Assembly: GCF_016653315.1 (NCBI RefSeq)
Contig: NZ_NHSH01000048.1
Coordinates: forward strand, 1,225-65,224
Length of the DNA stretch: 64,000 bases
Origin: Halochromatium roseum
Lineage (GTDB): Bacteria; Pseudomonadota; Gammaproteobacteria; Chromatiales; Chromatiaceae
Direction of reading: 5' to 3'
The notes beneath the pieces are model-generated. The model saw only the letters and a program-made list of their open reading frames with translations. It was not told the DNA's origin and did not search any database. This document shows, piece after piece, positions 19,191 to 30,625 of the stretch. The position numbers and the translations under genes are program-made. The stretch's first letter is position 1, and every line of letters starts with the position of its first letter.

Positions 19191-19630
19191 TCATCCGCAA
19201 AAATCCTTATAGTCTAAGATATGCGGCACCAAACGCTCCATCCAGTTGCGCGCATAGGAACAGTATTGGCTGGCTTCCTTGAAGGTCACGCGGATGTGGT
19301 GTTTCAGTTCGTCGAGCGAACCGATGAAGTTCACCGAGATGACCCGCTTGATGGTCTTCCAGATGATTTCGATCGGATTGAGGTCTGGTGCATACGGCGG
19401 CAGGAAGACCAGCTCGATGGCCTGTTCTTTGGCTGCCTTCTGGACGTCAGCGGCGTGATGGCTGCTGAAGTTGTCGAGGATCACGATGATGGCCCGGTAG
19501 TCGGCATTGGCGGCTCGGATGGCTTGGAAGAACTCGGCGATGGCCGTCTGATTGGACCGGGGCAGGAAATCCTGCACGGAGGCGCCAATGAGGGCGTAGA
19601 AGCCGATGGCGTTGGCTTTCATGCGCGCGG
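19191..19630 (-). pseudogene. IS630-family transposase, C-terminal remnant
   Basis: The minus strand encodes the C-terminal ~145 residues of an IS630/Tc1-type DDE transposase: VILDNFSSHHA (second catalytic Asp), FLPPYAPDLNPIEIIWKTIKR (the terminal DLNPIE motif with the catalytic Glu) and a helical tail. The N-terminal HTH domain and the first Asp are missing. Coding similarity stops near 19630 at a junction with an integron-integrase fragment on the other strand. The annotated Met further upstream reads antisense through that integrase, so it is not a real start. Non-functional. Confidence 0.8.
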
Positions 19631-19884
19631 TTTGGCACCACCTCCATGAAAATGGGTTGCAGAAGGCGATCAAGCTTGCCGCTGAGCGTGCGGGTATCAA
19701 CAAAAAGGTGAATTGCCACTGCTTGCGACATTCCTTTGCAACGCATCTGCTGGAGTCTGGCTACGATATCCGCACCGTGCAGGAACTGTTCGGTCATGCG
19801 GATGTGTCGACCACGATGATCTATACCCATGTGCTGAATCGCGGCGGGCAGGGTGTGCGGAGCCCCTTGGATCATCTGGGCTGA
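19631..19884 (+). pseudogene. Integron integrase (IntI-like) C-terminal fragment
   Basis: About 83 residues of a tyrosine recombinase C-terminus: [35 protein letters not shown] (the R-box HxLRH), [21 protein letters not shown] (second box with catalytic His and the Tyr nucleophile), then the [15 protein letters not shown] tail typical of integron integrases. Everything upstream is lost at the junction with the IS630 remnant near 19630. No attC sites or cassette array were recognised next to it. A decayed integron platform is the simplest reading. Confidence 0.75.
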
Positions 19885-19978
19885 GGCGCGCTTAAAAGCT
19901 AAGGTCAGATGCGGTTTGACAGCGGATGGCGGCAAGCAGCGAGGTTGCAGCAAGCAGGGTTGCGTTGCGCCGCGAATT

Positions 19979-20055
19979 TGGCGCGCCCGACAGGATTCGA
20001 ACCTGTGACCCCTGCCTTCGGAGGGCAGTACTCTATCCAGCTGAGCTACGGGCGC
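19979..20055 (-). tRNA. tRNA-Arg (anticodon CCG)
   Basis: Minus-strand cloverleaf: acceptor 5' GCGCCCG (20055-20049) pairs with CGGGCGC (19989-19983). The D arm is GCTC..GAGT, the anticodon stem CTGCC/GGCAG encloses the loop CTCCGAA, giving anticodon CCG. The T arm contains the invariant GGTTCGAATCC. A discriminator G and an encoded CCA (19981-19979) follow the acceptor, for 77 nt in all. It lies 95 bp from the integron-integrase remnant; no attachment-site duplication was found. Confidence 0.95.
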
Positions 20056-20305
20056 GTGTTTGGAGGGGTGCCCTGAATGGGGGCATGTGCTGCGGCTGTT
20101 TGCACCACTGCAAGGCCGTTAAGGATAACCCGATCGCTGGCGGCCGTCCATGGCCGTTGCGAGCCCGATGACGCAGCAGGCGGCGAAGAAGATCGAGACG
20201 GCTGAGCGGGGCGGGATTATGAGCCTGCCAAAATCGATAGGATGCGGCTCGACCCTAATGTGCCAGCTCGGCTGCCGGGCGGCCGGATAGGATAGTTGCA
20301 CAGCA

Positions 20306-22315
<2,010 letters not shown>

Positions 22316-22430
22316 CGAGTACTCCGGTGGAAAAGTTGACCATCTGAACAGCTGAGCAGCAGGCGGTTGGGCGCGGGGAGCCGCAGCGGGCTAAACTAGG
22401 CCATCACCCTATGCACCGAGTCCGAGGACT

Positions 22431-22808
22431 ATGTCAGCGTCTGCCTCTATACCGCCACCCGCCCGTCACAGCCTCGCGGCCCTGTTCTTGCTTGCCCTGG
22501 CGCTCGCACCAGCGGCGTTGCTCGCGCAGGGTGACGCTGGCAGCTTCCTGTCCGCGCCTGAGGTGCCATCGATCCCCGGCCGCTATGCCGGCGATAGCGC
22601 GAGCGCTCCCGAGGTCACCATCACCGAGACCGAGGAAGGGACCGTCTACGAGTATCGCGTCAGGGGCCAAGTCTACATGGTCAAGATCCAGCCCATCGTC
22701 GGACCGCCCTATTTCCTGTTGGACACCAATGGCGACGGTGTCCTCGATGTGGACGAGCGGCGGGCGCCTGATCTCGCCGTGCCGCAATGGCTGTTATTCA
22801 GTTGGTAG
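22431..22808 (+). CDS. DUF2782-family exported protein
   Basis: 125 residues: signal peptide (SLAALFLLALALAPAALLAQG) followed by the short DUF2782 domain, VTITETEEGTVYEYRVRGQ, YMVKIQPIVGPPYFLLDT and the end LAVPQWLLFSW. The family is a common small periplasmic protein of gammaproteobacteria with unknown role, often found near rep or polA, as here. An intervening DTNGDGVLDVDE resembles a Ca-binding loop. Confidence 0.85.
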   Translation: MSASASIPPPARHSLAALFLLALALAPAALLAQGDAGSFLSAPEVPSIPGRYAGDSASAPEVTITETEEGTVYEYRVRGQVYMVKIQPIVGPPYFLLDTNGDGVLDVDERRAPDLAVPQWLLFSW

Positions 22809-22911
22809 GTCGCAATGTGCGAATCCTTACCGTGGCACAAGTGCTTCATTGTCCAGGTGCTGCGAGGCGCGATGTCCATTCGGCGTTCGATCTCATGAAG
22901 GACTGGAGCCA

Positions 22912-23496
22912 GTGACTCGCGTCTCTCCGGCGCCGGTAAAAGGCGGCTTGTTGCGGCTAGCGCAATGGCTGGAGTGGGTGAACCGTGCGGTCGGCGCGGT
23001 GGTGTCCTGGCTGGCGTTGGCGATGGTGCTGATGACATTCATCGTCGTCGTGCTCCGCTACGTCTTCGACTCCGGCTCGATCGCGCTGCAGGAATCGGTC
23101 ACCTATATGTACGCGATGCTGTTCATGCTCGGCGCCGCCTATACACTGCAGCAGGACGGCCATGTGCGTGTCGATATCCTCTACCAAGGGTTTTCTCGGC
23201 GTGGCCGAGCCTGGGTGGATCTGCTTGGCACTCTGTTCCTTCTGGTCCCAGTGGCGGTGTTTCTGCTGGCCTCGTCTTGGACGTATGTCGCTGATTCCTG
23301 GGCCGTGTTCGAGGGCTCGCGCGAGGCAGGCGGTATTCCTGGGGTTTGGCTGCTCAAAACGCTGCTGTTGGTGATGCCGGTGCTGATGCTGGTGCAAGGG
23401 CTGATCTGGGTGCTGCGCAACGGGCTGTTTCTCGCCGGTGTCGATGCCGCCCTGGGTGAGCCGGACAAAGCTTCCGCGGGCAACGCCGATGGCTGA
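22912..23496 (+). CDS. dctQ: TRAP transporter small membrane subunit (DctQ)
   Basis: 194 residues from GTG 22912, which has a GGAG 4 nt upstream; the much longer open frame before it belongs to no gene. Four hydrophobic helices fit DctQ, with the family stretch VVLRYVFDSGSIALQESVTYMYA... around residues 44-65. It pairs with the large permease; their frames overlap by 8 bp. No periplasmic DctP binding protein is in the window, so the substrate cannot be stated. Confidence 0.88.
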   Translation: MTRVSPAPVKGGLLRLAQWLEWVNRAVGAVVSWLALAMVLMTFIVVVLRYVFDSGSIALQESVTYMYAMLFMLGAAYTLQQDGHVRVDILYQGFSRRGRAWVDLLGTLFLLVPVAVFLLASSWTYVADSWAVFEGSREAGGIPGVWLLKTLLLVMPVLMLVQGLIWVLRNGLFLAGVDAALGEPDKASAGNADG

Positions 23497-24871
23497 GTTC
23501 ATGCCCCTCCTACTGGTCTTGGCGCTCGGCGTTGTACTGCTGCTCGGCTATCCGGTCGCGCTGTCTTTGGGCGGTACCGCGCTGGTGATGGCACTGGTTG
23601 GTGAATGGTTGGGCTATTTCGACCATGCCTTCATTGAGGCGCTGCCCAATCGGGTCTATGGCGTGATGACCAACGAGACCCTGATCGCGGTGCCGCTGTT
23701 CGTGTTCATGGGGGTCATGCTGGAGCGCTCGCGCGTCGCCGAGAACCTGCTCGACACCATGGCGCTGCTGTTCGGGCCGATGCGCGGGGGGCTCGGAATT
23801 TCGGTGACGGTGGTGGGCATGCTGCTCGCGGCCAGTACGGGCATTGTCGGCGCCACCGTGGTCACCATGGGGCTGCTGACCTTGCCGACGATGCTGAGGC
23901 GCCATTACGACCCCAGCGTGGCCGCTGGCACCATCTGCGCCTCAGGTACCCTGGGGCAGATCATCCCGCCGTCGATCGTGCTGGTGTTGCTCGGTGATGT
24001 GCTGTCGTCGGCCTATCAACAGGCGCAGCTCGACATGGGCATCTTCTCGCCGGACACGGTCTCGGTCGGCGATCTGTTCATTGGTGCGTTGATCCCCGGG
24101 CTGATGCTGGTGAGCGGCTACATCGCTTATCTGGTTGGCGTGGCCATCTTCCGCCCGCAGGCGGTTCCAGCCATCCCGGCCGCCGAGCGGCCACAGCACG
24201 ATGCGCGCTTCTGGCTGCGGGTGCTGCAGGTGCTATTGCCGCCGCTGGCGTTGATCGTGGCGGTACTGGGCTCGATCCTGTACGGCATCGCGACCCCGAC
24301 CGAGGCCGCCTCGGTCGGCGCGGTTGGGGCCATGCTGCTTGCGGCCGTGCACCGAGAGTTGAGTCTGGAGACGCTGCATGCGGTGATGCGTCAGACCACC
24401 ATCGTCACCAGCATGGTGTTCCTGATCTTCATCGGCGCGGCGATCTTCTCGTTGGTCTTCCGCGGCTTCGGTGGGGACGAACTGGTGACTGAGTTTTTGA
24501 GTGACTTGCCGGGTGGCACGGTGGGCGCGGTCGCGCTGGTGATGGTGGTGCTGTTCCTGCTTGGCTTCATCCTTGACTTCATTGAGATCACCTTCGTGGT
24601 GGTACCCATCGTTGGCCCCGTGCTGTTGGCGATGGGGCTCGATCCGGTCTGGCTTGGGGTGATGATCGCAATTAACTTGCAGACCTCGTTTCTGACGCCG
24701 CCGTTTGGCTTCTCGCTGTTCTATCTGCGCGGTGTCGCGCCGCCTACACTCAGCACCGGCCAAATCTACCGCGGTGTCGCTCCGTTCATCCTGATCCAGT
24801 TGCTGATGCTCGCGACCTTGGCACTGTTCCCAGCGCTTGCGACCTGGCTGCCGGATCAGGTGTATCAGTAG
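23489..24871 (+). CDS. dctM: TRAP transporter large permease (DctM)
   Basis: 460 residues from ATG 23489, overlapping dctQ. About 12 hydrophobic helices, with DctM family features: the LGYPVALSLGG start, FVFMGVMLERS, ASTGIVGATVVTMGLLTLPTM, ICASGTLGQIIPPSIVLVLLGD, GIATPTEAASVGAVGAM, and FVVVPIVGPVL near the end. With DctQ it forms the sodium-coupled membrane part of a TRAP system. The binding protein must be encoded elsewhere. Confidence 0.92.
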   Translation: MAEFMPLLLVLALGVVLLLGYPVALSLGGTALVMALVGEWLGYFDHAFIEALPNRVYGVMTNETLIAVPLFVFMGVMLERSRVAENLLDTMALLFGPMRGGLGISVTVVGMLLAASTGIVGATVVTMGLLTLPTMLRRHYDPSVAAGTICASGTLGQIIPPSIVLVLLGDVLSSAYQQAQLDMGIFSPDTVSVGDLFIGALIPGLMLVSGYIAYLVGVAIFRPQAVPAIPAAERPQHDARFWLRVLQVLLPPLALIVAVLGSILYGIATPTEAASVGAVGAMLLAAVHRELSLETLHAVMRQTTIVTSMVFLIFIGAAIFSLVFRGFGGDELVTEFLSDLPGGTVGAVALVMVVLFLLGFILDFIEITFVVVPIVGPVLLAMGLDPVWLGVMIAINLQTSFLTPPFGFSLFYLRGVAPPTLSTGQIYRGVAPFILIQLLMLATLALFPALATWLPDQVYQ

Positions 24872-24894
24872 GGCAACCGCAGATGAGTCTTTGA

Positions 24895-25245
24895 TCAGGC
24901 TCGTATCTGCTCGCCGGTCTCGCCAGCGATGATCGGCGGCATTGCAGCCGTGTGTTGGTGCATCAGTTCGTGGAATAGGGCGTTTTGAGGGGATTCGAAC
25001 ATCACCCCGATACCGTTGTTGTCTCCATGGATCACGATCGCGGGCAGCAGCCAGCGCTTGCCAAGTGAGCGCAGCTCGAGTTCGATCGGTGTTCCGGCGG
25101 GTAGGGTCAAGGCCTTGACCGACAAGAACATGCCGCCGGCCGAGAGCGTGCGCGCCGTCGCCGTCAGGAATGGGCGCTTGTGGTAACGGATATAGACTGG
25201 CAGATCGAGCCGATGTCGTGCGTCATAGCGTCGTTCCCTTGGCAT
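24895..25245 (-). CDS. PilZ-domain protein
   Basis: 116 residues. The N-terminal RYDARHRLDLPVYIRY gives the RxxxR c-di-GMP contact, and LSAGGMFL gives the second half of the binding signature (D/NxSxxG-like, here TLSAGGMF). Single-domain PilZ proteins often act as c-di-GMP receptors for pili or polysaccharide. It sits 248 bp upstream of, and divergent from, two pilus-retraction ATPase genes, so a link to twitching motility is plausible. Confidence 0.8.
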   Translation of the reverse strand: MPRERRYDARHRLDLPVYIRYHKRPFLTATARTLSAGGMFLSVKALTLPAGTPIELELRSLGKRWLLPAIVIHGDNNGIGVMFESPQNALFHELMHQHTAAMPPIIAGETGEQIRA

Positions 25246-25493
25246 CTTTTATCTCCTCATTTTCTATGTTTCTATTGGTGAGACGAGATGTTAGACGCTT
25301 AACCTTACCATCAAGTTCAACTTTGATGACGAATGGATGACCGGAGTTGGCCTGCGCAGGTTGCCGTCGGTCGATGTGGCGCGGATACTGCCGTAGCGCT
25401 CGACCAAGTGCTGTTCGCAATCAGGCTAAGGATTAGAGCGCGTCGTCTCTACCGGAAGAGGCGGCGATCGCTTCACGATGACAGAGACCGCTT

Positions 25494-26663
25494 ATGGATC
25501 GCCAACAAGCTGCCAAGTTCGTGCTCGATTGCTTGCGCACCATGCTTGCGCGCAAGGGCTCAGACCTGTTTATCTCGGCGGGCTTTCCACCCGCCTGTAA
25601 GTTTGATGGCAAGCTGACGCCGCTGAGTCAGCAGGCCTTGAAGCCGGAGCAGACGGCGCTCTTAGCGCGCTCGATCATGAATGATCAGCAGGTGCGTCAA
25701 TTCGATGCCAGCAAGGAATGCAACTTCGCCATCAGCCCGCCTGGGATTGGCCGCTTTCGTGTCAATGCCTTCGTCCAGCAAGGCCATCCCGGCCTGGTCC
25801 TGCGCACCATCCCGACCGCGATCCCGACCGCCGAGCAGCTCGGTCTGCCAGCCATCCTGCCGGAGCTGGTGCTCTCCAAGCGTGGACTGATCTTGGTGGT
25901 CGGCGGCACCGGGTCGGGTAAGTCGACGACGCTAGCCGCCATGCTCGGGCATCGGAACCGCGAGACCTATGGCCATATCATCACCATCGAAGACCCGGTC
26001 GAGTTCGTCCACGCGCATCAGCATTGCCTGATCACCCAGCGCGAAGTGGGCGTGGATACCGAGACTTGGGACAACGCGCTGGTGAACACCCTGCGTCAGG
26101 CGCCGGATGTGATCCTGATCGGCGAGATCCGCGCGCGCGAGACCATGGAGCATGCGATCAACTTCTCCGAGACCGGTCATCTCTGCCTCTCGACGCTGCA
26201 CGCGAACAGCGCCAACCAGGCCTTGGACCGCATCATCAACCTGTTCCCCGAGGAGCGCCGGGCGCAGCTGCTGATGGATCTCTCGCTGAATCTGCGCGCG
26301 ATCATCTCGCAGCGGCTGTTACCGAAGGTCGGCGGTGGGCGCGTCGCCGCGATCGAGATCATGATCAACTCGCCGCTGATCCAAGATCTGATCTTCAAAG
26401 GCAAGGTGCACGAGATCAAGGCCATCATGCAGCGCTCCAAGGAGCAGGGCATGCAGACCTTCGATATGGCCCTGTTCGATCTCTATGAGGCCGGCGTGAT
26501 CACCTATGAGGACGCGCTGCGCAGCGCCGATTCGATGAATGAGCTCCGGTTGCGTATCAAGCTAGAGGGCAAGGATGCGGTCGCGGCCGAGTCGTTGGGT
26601 GAGGAGGATGGCTTCTCGATCTTGGGCGAAAATGATCTGCCGGCCGAGCAGGATCACACCTAG
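25494..26663 (+). CDS. pilU: Type IV pilus retraction ATPase PilU
   Basis: 389 residues, close to P. aeruginosa PilU (382). Conserved blocks: GSDLFISAGFPP, ECNFAISPPGIGRFRVNAF, Walker A VVGGTGSGKSTT (about residues 138-148), Asp box HIITIEDPVEFVH, Walker B DVILIGEIRARETM, His box ETGHLCLSTLHAN, and GMQTFDMALFDLYEAG near the C-terminus. The extra ~30-residue tail after the conserved LRLRIKLEG is a PilU-like feature. PilU works with PilT to power retraction. Confidence 0.9.
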   Translation: MDRQQAAKFVLDCLRTMLARKGSDLFISAGFPPACKFDGKLTPLSQQALKPEQTALLARSIMNDQQVRQFDASKECNFAISPPGIGRFRVNAFVQQGHPGLVLRTIPTAIPTAEQLGLPAILPELVLSKRGLILVVGGTGSGKSTTLAAMLGHRNRETYGHIITIEDPVEFVHAHQHCLITQREVGVDTETWDNALVNTLRQAPDVILIGEIRARETMEHAINFSETGHLCLSTLHANSANQALDRIINLFPEERRAQLLMDLSLNLRAIISQRLLPKVGGGRVAAIEIMINSPLIQDLIFKGKVHEIKAIMQRSKEQGMQTFDMALFDLYEAGVITYEDALRSADSMNELRLRIKLEGKDAVAAESLGEEDGFSILGENDLPAEQDHT

Positions 26664-26677
26664 CCGCGTCGTCACCC

Positions 26678-26777
26678 GAAATCAGCGCCTCATCGCCCGG
26701 GCGGCGAGGGGCGATGTCCGTTACTCTGAAATAGGCGCTGCATCGTCCGGGGTGGCGATGCACCATGTCCGTTAACC
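26678..26777 (+). repeat. Imperfect 50-bp tandem duplication between pilU-type genes
   Basis: Two units, 26678-26727 and 26728-26777, begin GAAATCAGCGC and GAAATAGGCGC and end with ATGTCCGTTA. Each contains an imperfect inverted repeat around a GC-rich centre (CATCGCCCGGGCGGCGAGG and CATCGTCCGGGGTGGCGATG), so each could fold as a hairpin in the intercistronic mRNA. It may be a REP-like element or a processing site. No protein is encoded. Confidence 0.6.
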
Positions 26778-26790
26778 GAGCGAGGTCCGC

Positions 26791-27846
26791 ATGGATTTCA
26801 AGCCCTATCTCGAGATGATGGTCGCAAAGAAGGCGTCTGACGTGTTCATCAGCGCGGGCTCGCCGGTGCAGATCAAGATCGACGGCAAGCTGCATCGGAT
26901 CGGTGAGACCAATTACACGCCGGCGCTCTGCCGGGAGGCGGTCTACTCGCTGTTGAACGAGCCGCAGATCAGCGCGCTCGAGCGTGAGCGCGAGATCGAT
27001 GTTGGTATTGGGCTGGAGGGGCGCGGGCGCTTCCGCATCAACGCCTTCCATCAATGTGGATCACTGGCGATGGTGATCCGCTATCTGCCGGCCGAGATCC
27101 CGAGCGTCGATGAGCTGGGGCTGCCGGAGGTGCTCAAGGGCATCGTCATGCAGCGGCGCGGCATCGTGCTCATGGTTGGCGCGACCGGTTCTGGCAAGTC
27201 GACCACGCTGGCGGCGATGATCGATCATCGCAACAGCAATAGCCGGGGCCACATCCTGACCATCGAAGATCCGGTCGAGTACGTGCATCCGCACAAGGGC
27301 TGCATCGTCAACCAACGTGAGTTGGGGATGGACACCCTGTCTTATGCAGCAGCGTTAGAGAGTTCGTTGCGTGAAGCCCCGGACGTGATTCTGATCGGCG
27401 AGATCCGCAATCGCGAGACCATGGAGGCGGCCATCGAGCTCTCCGGAACCGGCCATCTGGCCATCTCGACCTTGCATGCAAATAATGCCCATCAGGCCAT
27501 GGAACGCGTGATCAATCTGTTCCCGCAAGTGATGCACAAGACCTTGCTGATGGACCTGTCGCTTAACCTGCGCGCAATCATCGCCCAGCGCCTAGTGCGA
27601 ACGGTCGACGACAAACGTACCGCCGCGGTCGAGATCTTGATCAATACGCCGCATATCTCGGACTTGATTCGCGAAGGGCGGATCGATGAGATCAGCGAGG
27701 CGATGGCCGGCAGCAGCGAGGGTGGCATGGTCGTCTTCGACGATGCGCTGCTCGGGCTCTATCGCCAAGGGCGGATCAGCCTCGAAGAATGTCTGGCCCA
27801 TGCCGATTCGGCGGCGAATCTGGAGGCGCGGATCAACTTTGGTTGA
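26791..27846 (+). CDS. Second PilT/PilU-family retraction ATPase
   Basis: 351 residues. It has the same motif order as the upstream gene: ASDVFISAGSP, Walker A MVGATGSGKSTTLAA (about residues 128-142), Asp box HILTIEDPVEYVHP, Walker B DVILIGEIRNRETM, His box GTGHLAISTLHANN, and a C-terminal GRISLEECLAHADSAANL. It is closer in length to PilT, but the HADSANDLRLxI-like end is PilU-like, so I leave it as a PilT/PilU paralogue. The pair presumably arose by duplication; both look catalytically intact. Confidence 0.87.
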   Translation: MDFKPYLEMMVAKKASDVFISAGSPVQIKIDGKLHRIGETNYTPALCREAVYSLLNEPQISALEREREIDVGIGLEGRGRFRINAFHQCGSLAMVIRYLPAEIPSVDELGLPEVLKGIVMQRRGIVLMVGATGSGKSTTLAAMIDHRNSNSRGHILTIEDPVEYVHPHKGCIVNQRELGMDTLSYAAALESSLREAPDVILIGEIRNRETMEAAIELSGTGHLAISTLHANNAHQAMERVINLFPQVMHKTLLMDLSLNLRAIIAQRLVRTVDDKRTAAVEILINTPHISDLIREGRIDEISEAMAGSSEGGMVVFDDALLGLYRQGRISLEECLAHADSAANLEARINFG

Positions 27847-28121
27847 TTGCTCCGCCGCGTCTCGCCGGCTTTAATCGAACAACTGCTGTTGCTCGTGGTG
27901 CCTTGATTCGGTGCTTGCTGTAACCTCTGCCAGCGGTTGACGCCCCGTCTGTTCGTCTTGCTTGATCACGGGGGTGTAGAGCGGCTTCCCCTGTCTAGCC
28001 GTTTGCAAGCCTTGCGTCGTCACGGCTTCTAATGTGGATGCCGTGCGGCCCAGATGGCCTAATGCCGCGTCATCAATTCATCCTGACCTTCGTCACCCAT
28101 TCAAACTGAGGAGAGAGACCC

Positions 28122-28703
28122 ATGGTCCGATTCAACACCCAGCCTGCTCGCCAGGCCCTTGCATTCAGTGCCCTACTGGCGCTTGGCAGCAGCGCGGTGC
28201 TGGCTGAGAACCCGAAGGTGGCGATGGATGTGACCATCGGCGGCGAGCCGGCTGGCACCATTGAGGCCGAGCTCTTCGCCGATGTGGTGCCGAAGACCGC
28301 CGAGAACTTCCGCGTGCTCTGCAGCGGCGAGCAGGGTGAAGATATGCGCTACGCCGGCAGCCCGTATCATCGCATCATCCCCGGGTTCATGATCCAGGGC
28401 GGTGACTTCACCAATGGTAATGGCACCGGCGGCAAGTCGATCTACGGCGACAAGTTCGCCGATGAGAACTTCGATCTCAAGCACACCGAAGCCGGTCTGC
28501 TCTCAATGGCCAACGCTGGGCCGAATACCAACGGCTCGCAGTTCTTCATCACCGTTGCGCCCACGCCTTGGCTCGACGGTCGCCATGTCGTCTTCGGCAA
28601 GGTGACCTCGGGAATGGATGTGGTCGAGGCAATGGAAGAGCAGGGTTCGCGCCAGGGGCGTACCAAATCTGAAGTGATGATGAGCGATTGCCGCGTGCTC
28701 TAA
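28122..28703 (+). CDS. Secreted cyclophilin-type peptidyl-prolyl isomerase
   Basis: 193 residues with a Sec signal peptide ([19 protein letters not shown]) and a good ribosome site (GAGGAGAGA). The mature part is a full cyclophilin: [37 protein letters not shown] (catalytic Arg in HRIIPGF and the Gln of FMIQGGDF), [32 protein letters not shown]. The loop structure is of eukaryotic CypA type, longer than E. coli PpiA. It probably folds envelope or secreted proteins. Confidence 0.92.
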   Translation: MVRFNTQPARQALAFSALLALGSSAVLAENPKVAMDVTIGGEPAGTIEAELFADVVPKTAENFRVLCSGEQGEDMRYAGSPYHRIIPGFMIQGGDFTNGNGTGGKSIYGDKFADENFDLKHTEAGLLSMANAGPNTNGSQFFITVAPTPWLDGRHVVFGKVTSGMDVVEAMEEQGSRQGRTKSEVMMSDCRVL

Positions 28704-28895
28704 TCGTTTTGCCGGGCCATACGATGTCGATCTGTTTTTAGCTCCAGCACCTCAAGTCGCTGGCTGCACGCTGACCTCGAGCCATTTCTGATACAGCGCT
28801 AGCCGCCCGTTGGACGGTGCCGGCGCCGCTAGCACAGCGTATTGAGATCTCTGCGTTAATCTGCGCCATCCGCGGCGCAGATGCTCCTTGCAGGA

Positions 28896-30524
28896 TCAAG
28901 GCTCTTCCCTCAGTGCCAGCCGCCGTCCGGCGAGCCAGACCAGCAGCAGCACCGGCACCCCGATCAGCGTCGTGAAGATGAAGAAGCCGGGATAGCCGAT
29001 GCCATCGACGATCGAGCCCGAGTAGCCGCCGATGACCTTCGGCAGCAGGGTCATCAGCGAGCTGAAGATGGCGTACTGCACGGCGGTGAAGGACACGCTA
29101 GTCAGGCTGGACAAGAAGGCGACAAAGGCAGCGCTGGCGAGGCCGGCGGCGAGATTGTCGGCGGCGACCGTCAGATAGAGCAGCGGCAAACTGTGGCCGA
29201 CATAGGCGAGCGCGACGAAGATCAGATTGGTCAGCGCCGAGAGCACCGCGCCGAGCATCAGGATGCGCATGACGCCAAAGCGGGTTGCCATCAGGCCGCC
29301 GATGAAGCCGCCAGCGATGCTGACCACGACGCCGAAGGTCTTCACCGCCTGGGCGATCTCGGGCTTGGTGAAGCCCAGATCTTGATAGAAGACGTTGGCG
29401 ATGACGCCGAGCACGATATCCGAGATCCGGTATAGGCCGATCAACGCTAGCAGCAACAGCGCGGTCTGCAGCCCGTAGCGGCGAAAGAAATCGAGCACTG
29501 GCGCCACCCAGGTCTGCCGGGCCATCTCGCGATTGACGGTGCCGAGGCGGACCAAGGCCCAGCCGACCAGCCCAGCGATGCCGAGCGCGAGCGCAAAATG
29601 CAGCGTTTCGAACAGGAAGGCGCCGAACGGACCGCCGCCGGCGGCCTGTTTGAGCGCGGCGACGCTGCTGCTGGTGAAGAAGAAGGTGCCGGCGAAGGCC
29701 GCCACAGCGAGCAGGAAGACCAGCACCAGACGGGCGTAGTCCGTGGGTCCATAGTGGTAGGCGTCGATGCGCTCCACCTCGGGCTCGCGCACCAGCAAGG
29801 TAGTGGCGACGCCGATCAGCATGGTTGCGGCCATGATCAGATAGGTCAGCCGCCAGGCCTGGTAGGAATACTGCTCCATCGATGACATGAACAGCGCTGC
29901 CAAGAACAGCGCGCCGGCACCGCTGGTGACCATGCCGATCCGGTAACCGGCGATATAGGCCGCAGAGAGCATGCCCTGCAGTGCCGGTGGCGCGATCTCG
30001 ATGCGATAGGCATCGATGCAGATATCCTGAGTCGCCGCCGAGAACCCAAGCATCACCGCCGCCAGCGCCATCAGCACGAGACTGTGATCGCCCTGGGCCG
30101 GGTCGACCGAGGCCATCAGTGCGATGGCGGTGATGATCGCGATCTGCGACAGCAGCAGCCAGCCACGCCGACGCCCGAGATGGCGCGTCAACCAGGGCAG
30201 CGGCAGCCGATCGACCAGCGGCGCCCAGATGAACTTGAACGAGTAGCCAAGCGCAGCCCAACTGAAGAAAGTCACCGCACTGCGCTCGACCCCGGCCTCG
30301 CGCAGCCACAGCGATAGCGACGAGAAGATCAGTAGCAGCGGGATGCCAGCGGCAAAGCCGAGGAACAGCATCGTCAGCACGCGCCGGTCGCGCAGGGCGC
30401 TCAGTACCTTGCGCCAACCCTGATGTCCCTCGCCAGCGGTGGCTGAGAATGCGCTGGTCGTGGTCGATAAAGAGGCGCTGGTCTTGGAGGTCGTCATCAG
30501 GGTAGGCAGCTCGGTGAATGGCAT
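28896..30524 (-). CDS. ampG: AmpG-family muropeptide permease (MFS)
   Basis: 542 residues with about 12-14 transmembrane helices. Family stretches include MLFLGFAAGIPLLLIFSSLSLWL, SWAALGYSFKFIWAPLVDR, TQDICIDAYRIE and DNLAAGLASAAFVAFLSSL. AmpG imports anhydromuropeptides for cell-wall recycling. The first ~30 residues are Ser/Thr-rich and poorly conserved, and ATG 30497 could be the start. An internal loop around QAAGGGPFGAFLFETL is longer than in E. coli AmpG. Confidence 0.88.
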   Translation of the reverse strand: MPFTELPTLMTTSKTSASLSTTTSAFSATAGEGHQGWRKVLSALRDRRVLTMLFLGFAAGIPLLLIFSSLSLWLREAGVERSAVTFFSWAALGYSFKFIWAPLVDRLPLPWLTRHLGRRRGWLLLSQIAIITAIALMASVDPAQGDHSLVLMALAAVMLGFSAATQDICIDAYRIEIAPPALQGMLSAAYIAGYRIGMVTSGAGALFLAALFMSSMEQYSYQAWRLTYLIMAATMLIGVATTLLVREPEVERIDAYHYGPTDYARLVLVFLLAVAAFAGTFFFTSSSVAALKQAAGGGPFGAFLFETLHFALALGIAGLVGWALVRLGTVNREMARQTWVAPVLDFFRRYGLQTALLLLALIGLYRISDIVLGVIANVFYQDLGFTKPEIAQAVKTFGVVVSIAGGFIGGLMATRFGVMRILMLGAVLSALTNLIFVALAYVGHSLPLLYLTVAADNLAAGLASAAFVAFLSSLTSVSFTAVQYAIFSSLMTLLPKVIGGYSGSIVDGIGYPGFFIFTTLIGVPVLLLVWLAGRRLALREEP

Positions 30525-30625
30525 TCAAGGTTGTTAGGATTGACGGCGTAGCCAATCTCAGCAAGGCGCGTCATGCTAACTGAATATTCAAGCGTAGCGC
30601 GAACCGAACAGGAGACAGGGGCACC

